This document shows positions 1 through 8,071 of a stretch of 64,000 nt of DNA, piece after piece; position 1 is the first letter of the stretch; each line of letters starts with the position of its first letter. The DNA is from CALMEC01 sp963765105 (GTDB lineage: Bacteria > Actinomycetota > Thermoleophilia > Miltoncostaeales > Miltoncostaeaceae), in contig CAVXUW010000002.1 of the NCBI GenBank assembly GCA_963765105.1, positions 930,001 to 994,000 of the forward strand. The letters run 5' to 3'. The notes below the pieces were generated by a model. That model was not told where the DNA came from, did not search any database, and saw nothing but the letters and a program-made list of their open reading frames with translations. Made by a program: the position numbers and the translations under genes.

Positions 1-1
1 G

Positions 2-349
2 GGTCAACTTTCTCCCGGGAAGCGCGCCACGGATGCCCTGCGCGCCATCTTCCCGGCCGGGACTCTGAGCGGCGCTCCCAAGGTGCGGGCTATGGAGATC
101 ATCGACGAACTCGAGACGACGAAGCGCGGCCCCTACGGTGGTGCGGTGGGCTATCTCGGCTGGAACGGGGATCTCGATACGTGCATCACCATCCGTACGT
201 TGGTGTGTCACGACGGCACCGCATACGTTCAGGCGGGGGCGGGAATCGTCGCCGATTCGGTGCCGTCATCGGAGTTCACCGAGACCGAGAACAAGGCCGC
301 GGGAATGCTGCGGGCCATTGAGGTCGCCGCCGCCCAGAGAAACTGGTAG
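2..349 (+). CDS. trpE: Anthranilate synthase component I, C-terminal end (partial)
   Basis: The reading frame is open from the window edge and carries the C-terminal chorismate-binding signature, including LSPGKRATDAL, FPAGTLSGAPKVRAMEI and GGAVGYLGWNGDLDTCI. TrpE converts chorismate to anthranilate using ammonia supplied by TrpG, the first step of tryptophan synthesis. Only about 115 C-terminal residues are visible. The TAG stop lies 13 bases before the trpG start, and trpD and trpC follow, so this is the head of a trp operon. The tryptophan context favours trpE over pabB or another chorismate-using paralogue. Confidence 0.93.
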   Translation, partial: GQLSPGKRATDALRAIFPAGTLSGAPKVRAMEIIDELETTKRGPYGGAVGYLGWNGDLDTCITIRTLVCHDGTAYVQAGAGIVADSVPSSEFTETENKAAGMLRAIEVAAAQRNW

Positions 350-362
350 GAACTGCCGACCT

Positions 363-938
363 ATGACCGCCCGCGTCGCACTCATCGACAACTACGACAG
401 CTTCACCTACAACCTCTTCCAGTATCTCTCGGAGCTGGGTGCGGACGTCCGTGTGCACCGTCACGACCAGATCGATGTCGCCGGTATCGCCGCCATTGAA
501 CCGACGCACCTGGTTATCTCGCCGGGTCCGAAAACCCCAGACCAGGCCGGCATCTCCGTCGACGCAATCCGTCACTTCGCCGGTTCCGTTCCCATCTTGG
601 GCGTGTGCCTTGGGCACCAGGCCATCGGGCAGGCGTTTGGCGGAACCATCGTCCGCGGCGCCGAACCCGTCCACGGCAAGACCAGCGACATCCGCCACGA
701 CGGTCGTACCCTTTTCGCCGGTCTCGAGAACCCGATGACGGCCACGCGCTATCACTCACTGATCGTCGATAACGACATTCCCGACGAACTTGAAGTATCG
801 GCCTGGTGCGACGGCGACGTCATCATGGGGTTGCGCCACAAGAGCCTGCCAATCGAAGGCGTGCAGTTTCACCCGGAGTCGATTCTCACATCAGCCGGCA
901 AGCGCCTGCTCGGGAACTTCCTGGCCGTCAGCACGTGA
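363..938 (+). CDS. trpG: Anthranilate synthase component II, glutamine amidotransferase
   Basis: This 191-residue class I glutamine amidotransferase supplies ammonia to TrpE. The nucleophile is Cys82 in GVCLGHQ, and the His170/Glu172 pair lies in FHPES. The N-terminal IDNYDSFTYNL is typical of TrpG/PabA. The ATG at 363 follows an AGGA motif overlapping the trpE stop; an upstream in-frame extension is basic and unlike the family. The stop overlaps the trpD GTG start (GTGA). A dual TrpG/PabA role is possible, as in many bacteria with a single copy. Confidence 0.95.
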   Translation: MTARVALIDNYDSFTYNLFQYLSELGADVRVHRHDQIDVAGIAAIEPTHLVISPGPKTPDQAGISVDAIRHFAGSVPILGVCLGHQAIGQAFGGTIVRGAEPVHGKTSDIRHDGRTLFAGLENPMTATRYHSLIVDNDIPDELEVSAWCDGDVIMGLRHKSLPIEGVQFHPESILTSAGKRLLGNFLAVST

Positions 939-1978
939 GCATCGCCGGGGAAATCGATCGGTTGCTTGCCGGTGAGAACCTCGATCGGGGCACGGCTGGG
1001 GATGCGCTCGAGCGGGTCATGGCCGGAGAGATCGATCCGGTTCAAACCGCCGCGTTTCTCATTGCCTTGCGTGCGAAAGGTGAGACGGCCGAGGAGCTCA
1101 CCGGCTTTGCCGCTGCCGTACGCGCCCGCAGCGAGAAGGTGGCGGCCTCTGCAACACCATTGGTCGACACCTGCGGAACCGGGGGTGGTATCTCGACGTT
1201 CAACGTGTCGACCGCCGCCGCCTTTGTGGTCGCGGGTGCGGGGGTTGCGGTTGCCAAACACGGCAATCGGTCGGCCACCTCACGAAGCGGCAGCGCCGAC
1301 GTCCTCGAGGCCTTGGGTGCGCGCATCGATCTCGACCCCGTGGCGGTCGGAACCTGCATCGACGAAGTCGGTATTGGCTTCATGTTTGCGCCGTCGCACC
1401 ACCCGGCATTCCGTCACGTGGTGCCGGTGCGAAAGGCGCTTGCGGTGCAGACCATTTTCAACCAGTTGGGACCGCTCACCAATCCGGCCGGAGTCACGCG
1501 TCAGGTCATCGGTGTTTCCGACCGCGGGTATCTCGAGCGTATTGCGGAGACCCTCCGCAATCTTGGGGCGGAACGGGCGCTGGTGGTGTCGGCGGACGAT
1601 GGCATGGACGAGATCTCCACGGCGGCGCCGACGATCGTGGCGGAAGTCACCTCGGAAGGTGTGCGCCGCTGGCAGATCAATCCTGTCGCGCTGGGAATCG
1701 CGCCCCCGTCGCCAGGCGACATTGCTGGGGGCGAGCCTCACGAAAACGCGGCGGTGATTCGGCGCGTGTTTGATGGCTCGCCGAGCGCAGCCGCCGATCT
1801 CGTGGCGATCAACGCCGCCGCGGCGATCCTCGTGGCGGGGGCGGGGAAGAGCATCGACGAGGCTTTTGGCGCCGCGCGAGAGAGTATTGCCTCCGGGCGT
1901 GCCGGGGAACTCCTGGCCGCGTTCGTTGCGGCTACGCAGCGTTTGGGGCAGGATCGCAACGCCCGCGGAGGAAGTTAG
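935..1978 (+). CDS. trpD: Anthranilate phosphoribosyltransferase
   Basis: This 347-residue enzyme transfers phosphoribose from PRPP to anthranilate. The glycine-rich PRPP motif CGTGGG is followed by STFNVST, the KHGNRSATSRSGSADVLE segment and the family motif FNQLGPLTNPA. The start is the GTG at 935, which overlaps the trpG stop as GTGA and implies translational coupling. The product feeds a TrpF isomerase, which is not in the window, and then TrpC just downstream. Confidence 0.95.
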   Translation: MSIAGEIDRLLAGENLDRGTAGDALERVMAGEIDPVQTAAFLIALRAKGETAEELTGFAAAVRARSEKVAASATPLVDTCGTGGGISTFNVSTAAAFVVAGAGVAVAKHGNRSATSRSGSADVLEALGARIDLDPVAVGTCIDEVGIGFMFAPSHHPAFRHVVPVRKALAVQTIFNQLGPLTNPAGVTRQVIGVSDRGYLERIAETLRNLGAERALVVSADDGMDEISTAAPTIVAEVTSEGVRRWQINPVALGIAPPSPGDIAGGEPHENAAVIRRVFDGSPSAAADLVAINAAAAILVAGAGKSIDEAFGAARESIASGRAGELLAAFVAATQRLGQDRNARGGS

Positions 1979-1985
1979 CTCGCCA

Positions 1986-2762
1986 ATGGGATTTCTCGAA
2001 GACATCGTTGCGTCGACACGGGCCGAGGTCACACGACGACGCGAGGCAGTCACCCTGGACCAACTGCGCGCCGGGCTCGAGCCCGTGCAACGTGGGCGGC
2101 CGTTCTCGGAAGCGCTTGTGGCTCCGGGAGTGTCTCTCATCGCCGAAATGAAACGGTCCAGCCCGTCTCGCGGACCGATCCGCCTCGATGCGGATGTCGC
2201 CGCGGTGGTGCGGATGTACGAGACGGCGGGAGCGGTTGCGTGTTCCATTCTCACCGAACCGGCGTTCTTCGGTGGGTCGCTCGATGACCTTCGCGCCGCC
2301 CGTGCGGCGTGCACGTTGCCACTTCTGCGCAAGGACTTCATCGTCGACGAGTACCAACTCGTCGAGGCGCGTTTGGCCGGTGCCGATGCGGCACTCCTGA
2401 TTGTGGCGGCCCTGGAACCGGACGAGCTTGCGGATCTTCTTCACGTGGGTAGCGAACTCGGCCTGGACTGTTTGGTCGAGGTTCACGACGAGGAGGATGT
2501 TGAGATCGCGGTCGACGTGGGGGCCGAGATCATCGGGATCAACAACCGCAACCTCAAGACGCTGGAGGTCGACACCGACACCGTCTTGGAGCTTCTCCCG
2601 GACGTCCCTGCGGGGACCGTCGTTGTCGCCGAGTCGGGTATCACCGAGTACGCCGACGTTCGCCCGCTTGAAGAAGCGGGCGTCGATGCGATCCTCGTCG
2701 GCGAGGCGCTGATGGACGCCGCAGACCCCGCCGAAGCGGTTCGAGCACTGCTCGGACGGTAG
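1986..2762 (+). CDS. trpC: Indole-3-glycerol-phosphate synthase
   Basis: This 258-residue TIM-barrel enzyme decarboxylates and closes CdRP to indole-3-glycerol phosphate. Visible signatures are IAEMKRSSPSRG, LRKDFIVDEYQ, GINNRNLKTLEVD and VAESGI. The ATG at 1986 has a strong GGAGGAAG ribosome binding site overlapping the trpD stop, 8 bases away. It is the last recognisable trp gene here; trpB, trpA and trpF are absent from the window. Confidence 0.95.
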   Translation: MGFLEDIVASTRAEVTRRREAVTLDQLRAGLEPVQRGRPFSEALVAPGVSLIAEMKRSSPSRGPIRLDADVAAVVRMYETAGAVACSILTEPAFFGGSLDDLRAARAACTLPLLRKDFIVDEYQLVEARLAGADAALLIVAALEPDELADLLHVGSELGLDCLVEVHDEEDVEIAVDVGAEIIGINNRNLKTLEVDTDTVLELLPDVPAGTVVVAESGITEYADVRPLEEAGVDAILVGEALMDAADPAEAVRALLGR

Positions 2763-2786
2763 GGGCAAACGTCAAGGATCGAACCC

Positions 2787-3449
2787 ATGGCACGAGCGGG
2801 CGCGACAGGTCGCGCTACATTCCGCCCTATGGATGATCTGTCAAACGACACCGAGGTGAGTGGCTGGAGTCGGGGCCGCATCACGGGCGTCGCGATCGGC
2901 AGTCTGTTGGCGCTGAGCCTCCTCACGCTTCTTGTGGTTGGTCTCGTGCGGGGCCGTGAAGAAGAACTTCTCATCGATCGCGCACTGGCCAGTGGTCAGT
3001 CGGTTGCGGCTCCACCATTCTCGCTCCCCGTGCTGTTCGCCGCCGACGGGGTGGGGCCCGAGGGATCAACCCTGAGCCTTACGAGCCTGCGTGGTCGTGC
3101 AGTGGTGTTGAACCTGTGGGCGTCGTGGTGTGGACCGTGTCGGAACGAGGCGCCCATCCTTGAACGCATCTCCCAGAAGTACCGGGATCGGGGTGTCGTG
3201 GTCCTTGGGGTCAATGTACGCGACACGTCACGCGATGCCCGGGAGTTCATCGCCGATCTCAAGACAACGTTCCCGTCCGTTCGTGATGGCAGCGACGGCA
3301 CCAAAGGCGCCTACGAGACGAGAGCCCTCCCGGAGACCTTCATCATCGACCCGGACGGTCAGATTCGCTCCCGCCCGATCCGCGGTGAGCTGACCCCGGC
3401 ACTCGAACGGCGCATCACCGAGTATCTCGACCAGGTGCCCACCCGATGA
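2787..3449 (+). CDS. TlpA/ResA/CcmG-like membrane-anchored thiol:disulfide oxidoreductase
   Basis: This 220-residue protein has one N-terminal membrane segment at about residues 34-53 and an extracytoplasmic thioredoxin fold with active site WCGPC (Cys115/Cys118) and the cis-proline region LPETF. Such proteins reduce apocytochrome c cysteines before heme attachment. The next gene is a CcmH homologue whose ATG overlaps this stop (ATGA), which supports a cytochrome c maturation role. The start at 2787 has an AAGGA motif; an internal ATG at 2829 is an alternative with a weaker site. Confidence 0.85.
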   Translation: MARAGATGRATFRPMDDLSNDTEVSGWSRGRITGVAIGSLLALSLLTLLVVGLVRGREEELLIDRALASGQSVAAPPFSLPVLFAADGVGPEGSTLSLTSLRGRAVVLNLWASWCGPCRNEAPILERISQKYRDRGVVVLGVNVRDTSRDAREFIADLKTTFPSVRDGSDGTKGAYETRALPETFIIDPDGQIRSRPIRGELTPALERRITEYLDQVPTR

Positions 3450-3892
3450 TGCGGATCGTGGCGGCTCTCTGCGCACTGGCACTGCTCGTAGCGCCCACCA
3501 GTGCCGTGGCACTCAACCCCGGCGACGTCACGCGTGAGCTGCGCTGCGTGGAATGCGGCACTCCGCTCGATGTCTCCAACGCCCCGGTCGCCGAGCAGAT
3601 GAAGGCTCAGGTGCGTGAACGCATCGCACAGGGGTGGAGCAAGGAACGCATCCTGGCGGAATTCGAAGCGGACTTCGGACGTGAGGTGCTGGCCACGCCA
3701 CCAAAGAAGGGCTTCGATCTGATCGCCTGGCTGTTGCCGCTGGCGGTCGTTCTCGTGGGCTTGGCGGCCATCCCGTTCATCACCCGCGGATGGGCTCGGC
3801 GTCGTGGTGTCGCCATGGGGGAGGCGGAGGAGTTGGATGCGGAGGATCGGGCGCGGCTCGAGCGTGAACTGGAGGAGTTCCACGACGGCTAA
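3446..3892 (+). CDS. ccmH: CcmH-type cytochrome c biogenesis protein
   Basis: This 148-residue protein has a signal sequence at residues 1-22, the diagnostic LRCVEC motif (Cys34, Cys37), a helical bundle, and a membrane helix at about residues 92-110 followed by a charged cytoplasmic tail. CcmH proteins act with a TlpA/CcmG partner on apocytochrome CXXCH thiols. It overlaps the TlpA-like gene by four bases. No CcmF/CcsB heme lyase is visible here, so the rest of the maturation apparatus must lie elsewhere. Confidence 0.88.
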   Translation: MMRIVAALCALALLVAPTSAVALNPGDVTRELRCVECGTPLDVSNAPVAEQMKAQVRERIAQGWSKERILAEFEADFGREVLATPPKKGFDLIAWLLPLAVVLVGLAAIPFITRGWARRRGVAMGEAEELDAEDRARLERELEEFHDG

Positions 3893-3902
3893 GCGCGGCA
3901 GA

Positions 3903-4796
3903 GTGCTGACCGGGACTGCGTCGTGGACCGACCCCGAGTTCATCAAAGCCGGTTGGTACCCGTCGGACGTCAAAAACGACGCCGAGGGCCGGCTGCGCTA
4001 CTACGCGTCGCAGTTTCCCATGGTGGAGGTCAACGCCAGCTTTTACGCCTTGCCCACCATCGACACGGTCGCGGCGTGGGCGGAGCGCACCCCGGATGAC
4101 TTCCGCTTTCACGTCAAAGCGCACCAAGTCATCTCCGGTCATCCCACCGACCCGGGGCGCCTTCCCGCCCCGCTTCGCACGCTCCCGGCCGAGCTCGACG
4201 CGAAAGGGCGGATCCGCAAACCCAGTCGGGAGCTGCGTGATGCGGTGATCGACACGCTTCTGGAATCGTGCGGCGCGTTCGGGGCCAAGCTCGGCGCGAT
4301 TCTGGTGCAACTGCCGCCGTTCGTCGTGTCGGGTGAGCGTCAACGTGAGGAGATCGCCCGTATCCTCAGTCGCCTCGCCCCGGTCCGCGCGGCCGTGGAG
4401 TTTCGCCATCGGTCGTGGGCCGAGTCAGGTGAGCGCGAACGCGCGGCCGAGCTCCTTGCCCGACACGACGCAGCGTGGGTGTGTGTCGATGCTCCCCCGT
4501 CGACGGCGGCGAGCGCAATGCCATCCATCGTCGAGGTGACATCCTCGTCACTGGCGTATGTGCGGATGCATGGGCGGAACGCGACATCGTGGACGACGGG
4601 CCGCACGGTGGCCGAGCGATTCAACTACGACTACTCCGACCAGGAACTCGAGGAATGGGTGGGGCCGGTCATTGATATGGCCGAACGCGCTCAGGAAGTG
4701 GCCGTTGTCATGAACAACAACGCCAGGGACTACGCTCTGCATGCCGCCAGCCGGTTCGCTGGGCTTCTGGCTGCCGCTCGCGCAGCACATTCGTGA
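3903..4796 (+). CDS. DUF72 (YecE-like) TIM-barrel protein
   Basis: This roughly 297-residue protein matches the DUF72 family: it opens with GTASWTDPEFIKAGWYP, has the conserved VEVNASFYALPT, AVEFRHRSW and YVRMHGR segments, and ends with MNNNARDYALHAASRFAGL. The family fold resembles xylose-isomerase-like barrels and its reaction is unknown. The start is taken as GTG 3903 because homology begins there; a GTG at 3864 inside ccmH is an alternative. It is cotranscribed with the redox genes by position only. Confidence 0.85.
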   Translation: MLTGTASWTDPEFIKAGWYPSDVKNDAEGRLRYYASQFPMVEVNASFYALPTIDTVAAWAERTPDDFRFHVKAHQVISGHPTDPGRLPAPLRTLPAELDAKGRIRKPSRELRDAVIDTLLESCGAFGAKLGAILVQLPPFVVSGERQREEIARILSRLAPVRAAVEFRHRSWAESGERERAAELLARHDAAWVCVDAPPSTAASAMPSIVEVTSSSLAYVRMHGRNATSWTTGRTVAERFNYDYSDQELEEWVGPVIDMAERAQEVAVVMNNNARDYALHAASRFAGLLAAARAAHS

Positions 4797-4917
4797 CGCA
4801 GGCCGGCAGCACCACCCGCCGAAACGATTTTGTAATGACTGGCGCCTAGGATGTGCATCGGATCGGTGAGTCATTCCGAACGCACCGACCGTGGTGGGCC
4901 TCGACAAGGAGAGCGTC

Positions 4918-5586
4918 ATGACATCCGAAGAACCGCCTCACGTCACGTCGAGTGACCCTCCTCGTCGCCGGACGGGCATGTGGGTTGTCGGCGTGGCTGC
5001 GCTTGCTGCGGTGGTCACCACGGGCGTCCTGATCGGCCGCGGCAACGACAGCGGCGCCGAACTCAACGTCGCCGCCGGAAGCGGAGAGAAAGCAACATCG
5101 TCGACAGCGTCCGACGATACCGCCACGACCGGCGGCGAGACAACCGCCGCACCCGCCGCGCCCGCAGGGGCAAAAGGGACGGGCGATCCGATTGCGGTGT
5201 CCGGTGAAAGTCCGATCGACGGAAAGACCGTCGACCTCGCCGCGTTCCGCGGAAAGCCGGTCGTCCTACAAATTTGGGCGTCATGGTGTCCGGGATGCAA
5301 TGCGGAGGCCCCCGAGGTGGCAAAGCTCTCGAAGAATCGAACGGACGTCGCATTCGTCGGGCTGAACTACCGTGACACCGACGACGACGCGAGAGGCTTC
5401 TACACGAAGTACAACTGGACGTTTCCCAGCATCCGCGACTCGGGCGGCGACCAGTCGCTTCGGCTCGGTTTGCAGGGGACTCCCACCACGATCTTCCTCG
5501 ACGCCGAGCATCGCGAGGTCGGGCGAATTCTTGGCGAGACATCCGAGGAGAACCTCACCAAGGCCATCAACAAGCTGACAAGCTGA
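4918..5586 (+). CDS. TlpA-like thioredoxin-fold protein, membrane-anchored
   Basis: This 222-residue protein has an N-terminal membrane helix (about residues 21-39), a low-complexity Thr/Ala/Gly linker (about 45-95), and a thioredoxin domain with active site WCPGC (Cys124/Cys127) and the cis-Pro segment GTPTTIF. An AAGGAGA site six bases before ATG 4918 fixes the start. It lies 10 bases upstream of ccdA, the usual electron donor for such proteins across the membrane. It is a second, divergent paralogue of the protein at 2787, so substrate division between the two is likely but cannot be read from sequence. Confidence 0.85.
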   Translation: MTSEEPPHVTSSDPPRRRTGMWVVGVAALAAVVTTGVLIGRGNDSGAELNVAAGSGEKATSSTASDDTATTGGETTAAPAAPAGAKGTGDPIAVSGESPIDGKTVDLAAFRGKPVVLQIWASWCPGCNAEAPEVAKLSKNRTDVAFVGLNYRDTDDDARGFYTKYNWTFPSIRDSGGDQSLRLGLQGTPTTIFLDAEHREVGRILGETSEENLTKAINKLTS

Positions 5587-5596
5587 GTCGCGCGTA

Positions 5597-6331
5597 GTGG
5601 TTGAGATCGACGGCCTCGGCCTCGGCGCCGTTCTGGTTGCCTTCGCCGCGGGGTTCGTCGGCTTCATCTCACCTTGTGTTCTGCCTCTGGTGCCCGGCTA
5701 TCTCTCGTTCCTGGGCAGCTCGAGCGTGGGCACGGGCACCGTGAACGAGTCCATGGACCGTCGACGGGTCGTTCTGGCGACCACCTTGTTCGTGGCGGGC
5801 TTCACGGCGATGTTCATCCTGCTCGGTGCTGGTGTCGCGTGGTTCGGGGGTGCCCTTCTCGAGAATCGGCGACCTCTGGAGATCGTGTCCGGCGTCTTCC
5901 TGATCCTCGCGGGAGTCATTTTCGCCGGGGTTCGGCTTCCTCTCACGGCCTACCGGGAATGGCGGATCCATGTGCCCCGGTCGGCGAGTCTTGCCACACC
6001 GCCGCTTGCGGGGGCAGCCTTCGCGATTGGCTGGAGTCCGTGTCTCGGTCCCACGCTGGCAGCCATTCTCACGCTGTCGGCCGATAGCGGCAAGCCCACC
6101 GAGGGAGCTGTGCTCCTGGGTGTCTACTCGCTGGGATTGGGGATCCCCTTCATTCTGTTTGGGATCTGGTTTACCCGCGCTCTGCGCATGACCGCCGCAT
6201 TGCGGCGACACGCCAAAGGCATCGGCATCGCATCGGGGGTGCTCTTGATCGGCTTCGGCATCCTTTTGGCGACAGGACAGCTGGCGCGCATCACCGGTCA
6301 ACTCGCACGGTTTACCGGCTTCGCCCTCTAA
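5597..6331 (+). CDS. ccdA: CcdA/DsbD-family transmembrane thiol reductase
   Basis: This 244-residue, six-helix membrane protein carries the two conserved cysteine motifs of the family: GFISPCVLPLVPGYLSF (Cys27) and AIGWSPCLGPTLAAIL (Cys149). CcdA carries electrons from cytoplasmic thioredoxin to extracytoplasmic TlpA/ResA proteins. The GTG start at 5597 lies 10 bases after the TlpA-like gene. With two TlpA-like proteins and CcmH nearby, it completes a cytochrome c thiol-reduction pathway. Confidence 0.92.
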   Translation: MVEIDGLGLGAVLVAFAAGFVGFISPCVLPLVPGYLSFLGSSSVGTGTVNESMDRRRVVLATTLFVAGFTAMFILLGAGVAWFGGALLENRRPLEIVSGVFLILAGVIFAGVRLPLTAYREWRIHVPRSASLATPPLAGAAFAIGWSPCLGPTLAAILTLSADSGKPTEGAVLLGVYSLGLGIPFILFGIWFTRALRMTAALRRHAKGIGIASGVLLIGFGILLATGQLARITGQLARFTGFAL

Positions 6332-6385
6332 CGCCGGCAGTCGCGCTATCATTTCGGAAGTACACCCCGACGGAGGAATCGTCGC

Positions 6386-6706
6386 ATGTTGACGCTCACC
6401 GAAAACGCCAGCGTAAAGCTCAAGAACCTATTGTCAGACGAAGCCGACGAGGGTGATGGGCTGCGCGTGCAGGTCGTGCCCGGTGGCTGCTCCGGCTTCG
6501 AATACCAGCTCACCTTCGGGAAGCCCGAAAGCGGGGACGAGGTCGTCGAACACAACGGAGTCACCGTCATCGTCGACAAGTTCAGCGTGCCGTACCTCCT
6601 CGGAGCACAATTCGATTACGAAGAGAGCTTCCAAGGGGAAGGGTTCGTCATCAACAACCCCAACTCCACGTCGAGCTGCGGCTGCGGCAAGAGTTTCCAA
6701 ACGTGA
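6386..6706 (+). CDS. A-type iron-sulfur cluster carrier (HesB/IscA/ErpA family)
   Basis: This 106-residue protein has the three ligand cysteines of A-type carriers: Cys35 in GGCSGFEY and Cys98/Cys100 in the C-terminal SSCGCGKSF. These proteins deliver Fe-S clusters to apoenzymes. An upstream GGAGGA site supports ATG 6386. A gap of 54 bases separates it from ccdA. Actinobacterial members are often labelled ErpA, but sequence alone does not separate ErpA from IscA/SufA. Confidence 0.9.
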   Translation: MLTLTENASVKLKNLLSDEADEGDGLRVQVVPGGCSGFEYQLTFGKPESGDEVVEHNGVTVIVDKFSVPYLLGAQFDYEESFQGEGFVINNPNSTSSCGCGKSFQT

Positions 6707-6751
6707 TGCGGCGCCCGGTGCGACGATGCGTCGGGCAGACACTCAAAGGGC

Positions 6752-7261
6752 TTAGCCGCCGAAGTCGGTGGTGAAGACGGTGTTGCTGCAATCCTGAGCA
6801 GTGACGACGGCGAGACCGACCTTCGTGTAGCGCGCTGACAAGAGGTTGCGACGGTGACCGGGGCTGTCGAGCCACATCTCCACCATCGTCTTCGACATAT
6901 CGGTGCTGCATCCACCGGCCATGCCAAGGTTCTCACCCACTGCCTTGCGGCGCGAATATCCGGCCTTGTAAAGACGGACGTAGAACGGCTTTCCGTCAGC
7001 GCCGGTGTGGGTCAGCTGACCCGTTCGGGCCAAGTACGCGCTGTGCGCGCGCGCCGGACGGTTAAGGATCTTCGACAGTGACAGCGGAGCGACACCGTGC
7101 TGAGCACGGGCGGCGTTCATCTCGACGAGAAGCTCCGCCTGCGCAGTGCGCTCGGCGGTTGTGACGACACCCAGGGCGGGCGCGGAACTCACCAGACTCG
7201 CTCCAACGAGCGCGATGAGCAGCCCGGCCTTAACCGGGATGTTTTGTGCGGGGGAACCCAT
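6752..7261 (-). CDS. Secreted CAP/SCP-domain protein, copy 1
   Basis: This 169-residue protein has a signal peptide (KAGLLIALVGASLVSSAPALG) and a CAP domain: LLVEMNAARAQHGVAPL, HSAYLARTGQLTHTGADG, GENLGMAGG and MWLDSPGHRRNLLSARY. Bacterial CAP proteins are secreted and mostly of unknown function. The ATG at 7261 is chosen because a GGAGGT site lies ten bases upstream and the signal peptide begins there; an ATG at 7312 would add 17 residues. It is a close paralogue of the next gene. Confidence 0.82.
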   Translation of the reverse strand: MGSPAQNIPVKAGLLIALVGASLVSSAPALGVVTTAERTAQAELLVEMNAARAQHGVAPLSLSKILNRPARAHSAYLARTGQLTHTGADGKPFYVRLYKAGYSRRKAVGENLGMAGGCSTDMSKTMVEMWLDSPGHRRNLLSARYTKVGLAVVTAQDCSNTVFTTDFGG

Positions 7262-7367
7262 GTTCCGAGCGACCTCCATGTCGCGCCGACACGCCAGTTC
7301 GGCAAACTGCATGAAGGGTGTATCGGCAGGTCCCCCGAAAGACTTGAGCCGTCAGGTGGTGAGGGAG

Positions 7368-7856
7368 CTATCCCCCGAAGTCGGCAGTGAAGGCTGTCCG
7401 CTCACATGCGGCGTCCGCGACGACGCCGACACCGATCTTGCTGTACCGACGCGACAACAGGTTGCGTCGATGCTTCGGGCTCTTCAGCCACATCTCAACG
7501 ATCGTCCCGGCCATGTCGGAGCTACAGCCCCCGGTCATTGCCAAGTTCTCGGCGACGGCTTTCGTTCGGGGATAGCCGGCGCCGTAGAGGCGCGTGTAGA
7601 ACGGTTTGCCGTCAGCTCCCGTGTGTGTCAGCGCACCGGTTGCGGCGAGGTGTGAGCTGTGACGACGTGCCGGACGGGTGAGAACGGCGGAGCGCGTCAA
7701 AGGAGGCACGCCGTTTGCGGCCCGGGCCTGGTTCATTGCTGACAAAAGGCCGCTGGCCGACAAACGTTTCGTTTGCGTCGCTGATGCGGGTTCCACCGCA
7801 ACGGTTCCAACTGCTGTGAGGCCAAGCGCGATGAGCGCATGGGGAAGGCGAGTCAC
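7368..7856 (-). CDS. Secreted CAP/SCP-domain protein, copy 2
   Basis: This 162-residue protein has a signal peptide and a CAP domain with the same landmarks as its neighbour: LLSAMNQARAANGVPPL, HSSHLAATGALTHTGADGKPF, AENLAMTGGCSSDM and MWLKSPKHRRNLLSRRY. The start is a GTG with a GGAGG site seven bases upstream. The two copies are in tandem on the same strand with a gap of about 105 bases and have clearly diverged, so the duplication is not recent. Confidence 0.82.
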   Translation of the reverse strand: MTRLPHALIALGLTAVGTVAVEPASATQTKRLSASGLLSAMNQARAANGVPPLTRSAVLTRPARRHSSHLAATGALTHTGADGKPFYTRLYGAGYPRTKAVAENLAMTGGCSSDMAGTIVEMWLKSPKHRRNLLSRRYSKIGVGVVADAACERTAFTADFGG

Positions 7857-8071
7857 TAATTACCTCCATGTGCCGGTGGGTGACTGCCCGCGAGGCGATC
7901 ATGCCTCTGAATGCGGGCCCCTGCGGGAGCGGGAGCCCAACCGGAAGTGGGCGGGACAATAGGAAACGATCGGGCCTGTGCCAAGCGTGTTTGGCCATAC
8001 GCAACGAATCTTGCGGAGGAAACTATGTGCAAGACCGCAAAAAGTTGCGTTCGGCGGGTAAAGGGCCCGAC

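Noticed and set aside
138..362. A longer trpG with 75 extra N-terminal residues
   Set aside because: The extension is basic, overlaps trpE and is unlike any TrpG; ATG 363 has a ribosome site.
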